Below, piece by piece: positions 63,972-64,000 of a DNA stretch of 64,000 nt. Origin of the DNA: UBA2386 sp046306335 (GTDB lineage: Bacteria; Planctomycetota; UBA1135; UBA2386). The stretch covers positions 37,514 to 101,513 of the forward strand of contig JBKDXM010000136.1 of NCBI GenBank assembly GCA_046306335.1, in the 5' to 3' direction. The position numbers and the translations under genes are program-made. The notes beneath the pieces are model-generated. The model saw only the letters and a list, made by a program, of their open reading frames with translations. It had not been told where the DNA came from and searched no databases. Position 1 is the stretch's first letter, and each line of letters opens with the position of its first letter.

Positions 63972-64000
63972 CCGCTCCAACTCGGCAACCGCACCCAAGC

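Overview
The window is one stretch of a very GC-rich (clearly above 70% by eye) bacterial chromosome with tightly packed genes, many joined by 4-bp ATGA/GTGA overlaps. An LpxL-type acyltransferase, an MlaE/F/D-type lipid transport set, Wza-like and OmpA-like lipoproteins all point to a diderm (Gram-negative) envelope. Several traits, including Tat-signal sugar isomerase-like proteins, tandem PstB paralogues, an EF-P loop reading TPGNLRA and a large secreted protein of unknown function, fit Planctomycetota best. That placement is an inference, not a proof. No mobile element, CRISPR array, rRNA or tRNA gene was recognised.

Region 1 (1-12.5 kb): the 3' part of a TPR/helical-repeat protein on the plus strand converges on an eight-gene minus-strand exopolysaccharide operon of the exosortase A (XrtA) type. 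In transcription order it holds a Wza-like export lipoprotein, a Wzz-like chain-length protein, an O-glycosylation ligase, an asparagine synthetase-like amidotransferase, two GT4 glycosyltransferases, an exosortase-EpsI fusion and an XrtA-type polysaccharide deacetylase. No PEP-CTERM substrate lies in the window.

Region 2 (12.8-32.5 kb): a large anchored protein, a GH63-like glucosidase, an RluA pseudouridine synthase, then rpoD and dnaG as a macromolecular synthesis pair, ksgA, a SUMF1-fold lipoprotein, an OmpA-like lipoprotein, a protein combining a predicted DNA-binding domain with a membrane helix, a lipase, MiaE and a 1194-residue exported protein of unknown function.

Region 3 (32.5-49.6 kb): short housekeeping units: MBL-fold hydrolase, inorganic pyrophosphatase, TrmB, a Rieske protein, a rhodanese, a DapC-like aminotransferase, a Tat-signal TIM-barrel protein, EF-P, a GT-C-like membrane protein, LarC, a HEAT-repeat protein, an Mla/MCE lipid transporter (lipoprotein, MlaD, ATPase, STAS-MlaE), a CBS protein, an MFS carrier and an LpxL-type acyltransferase.

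Region 4 (49.6-57.4 kb): a phosphate operon pstS-phoU-pstC-pstA-pstB1-pstB2 behind a candidate Pho box. PhoU carries a C-terminal domain resembling low-molecular-weight phosphatase but without its catalytic residues. The two PstB paralogues have complementary motif losses, which predicts an asymmetric heterodimeric ATPase with one canonical and one degenerate site. This is the most interesting observation in the window. A parvulin-type isomerase and an IolB-like cupin follow.

Region 5 (57.4-64 kb): ygfZ is divergent from a complete ISC iron-sulfur operon, iscR-iscS-iscU-iscA-hscB-hscA-fdx. The shared 140-bp control region contains nested inverted repeats. Across the window several isolated genes have a TATCCT/TAGCAT-like hexamer only 8-11 nt before the start codon and no Shine-Dalgarno sequence, which suggests very short or absent 5' leaders.
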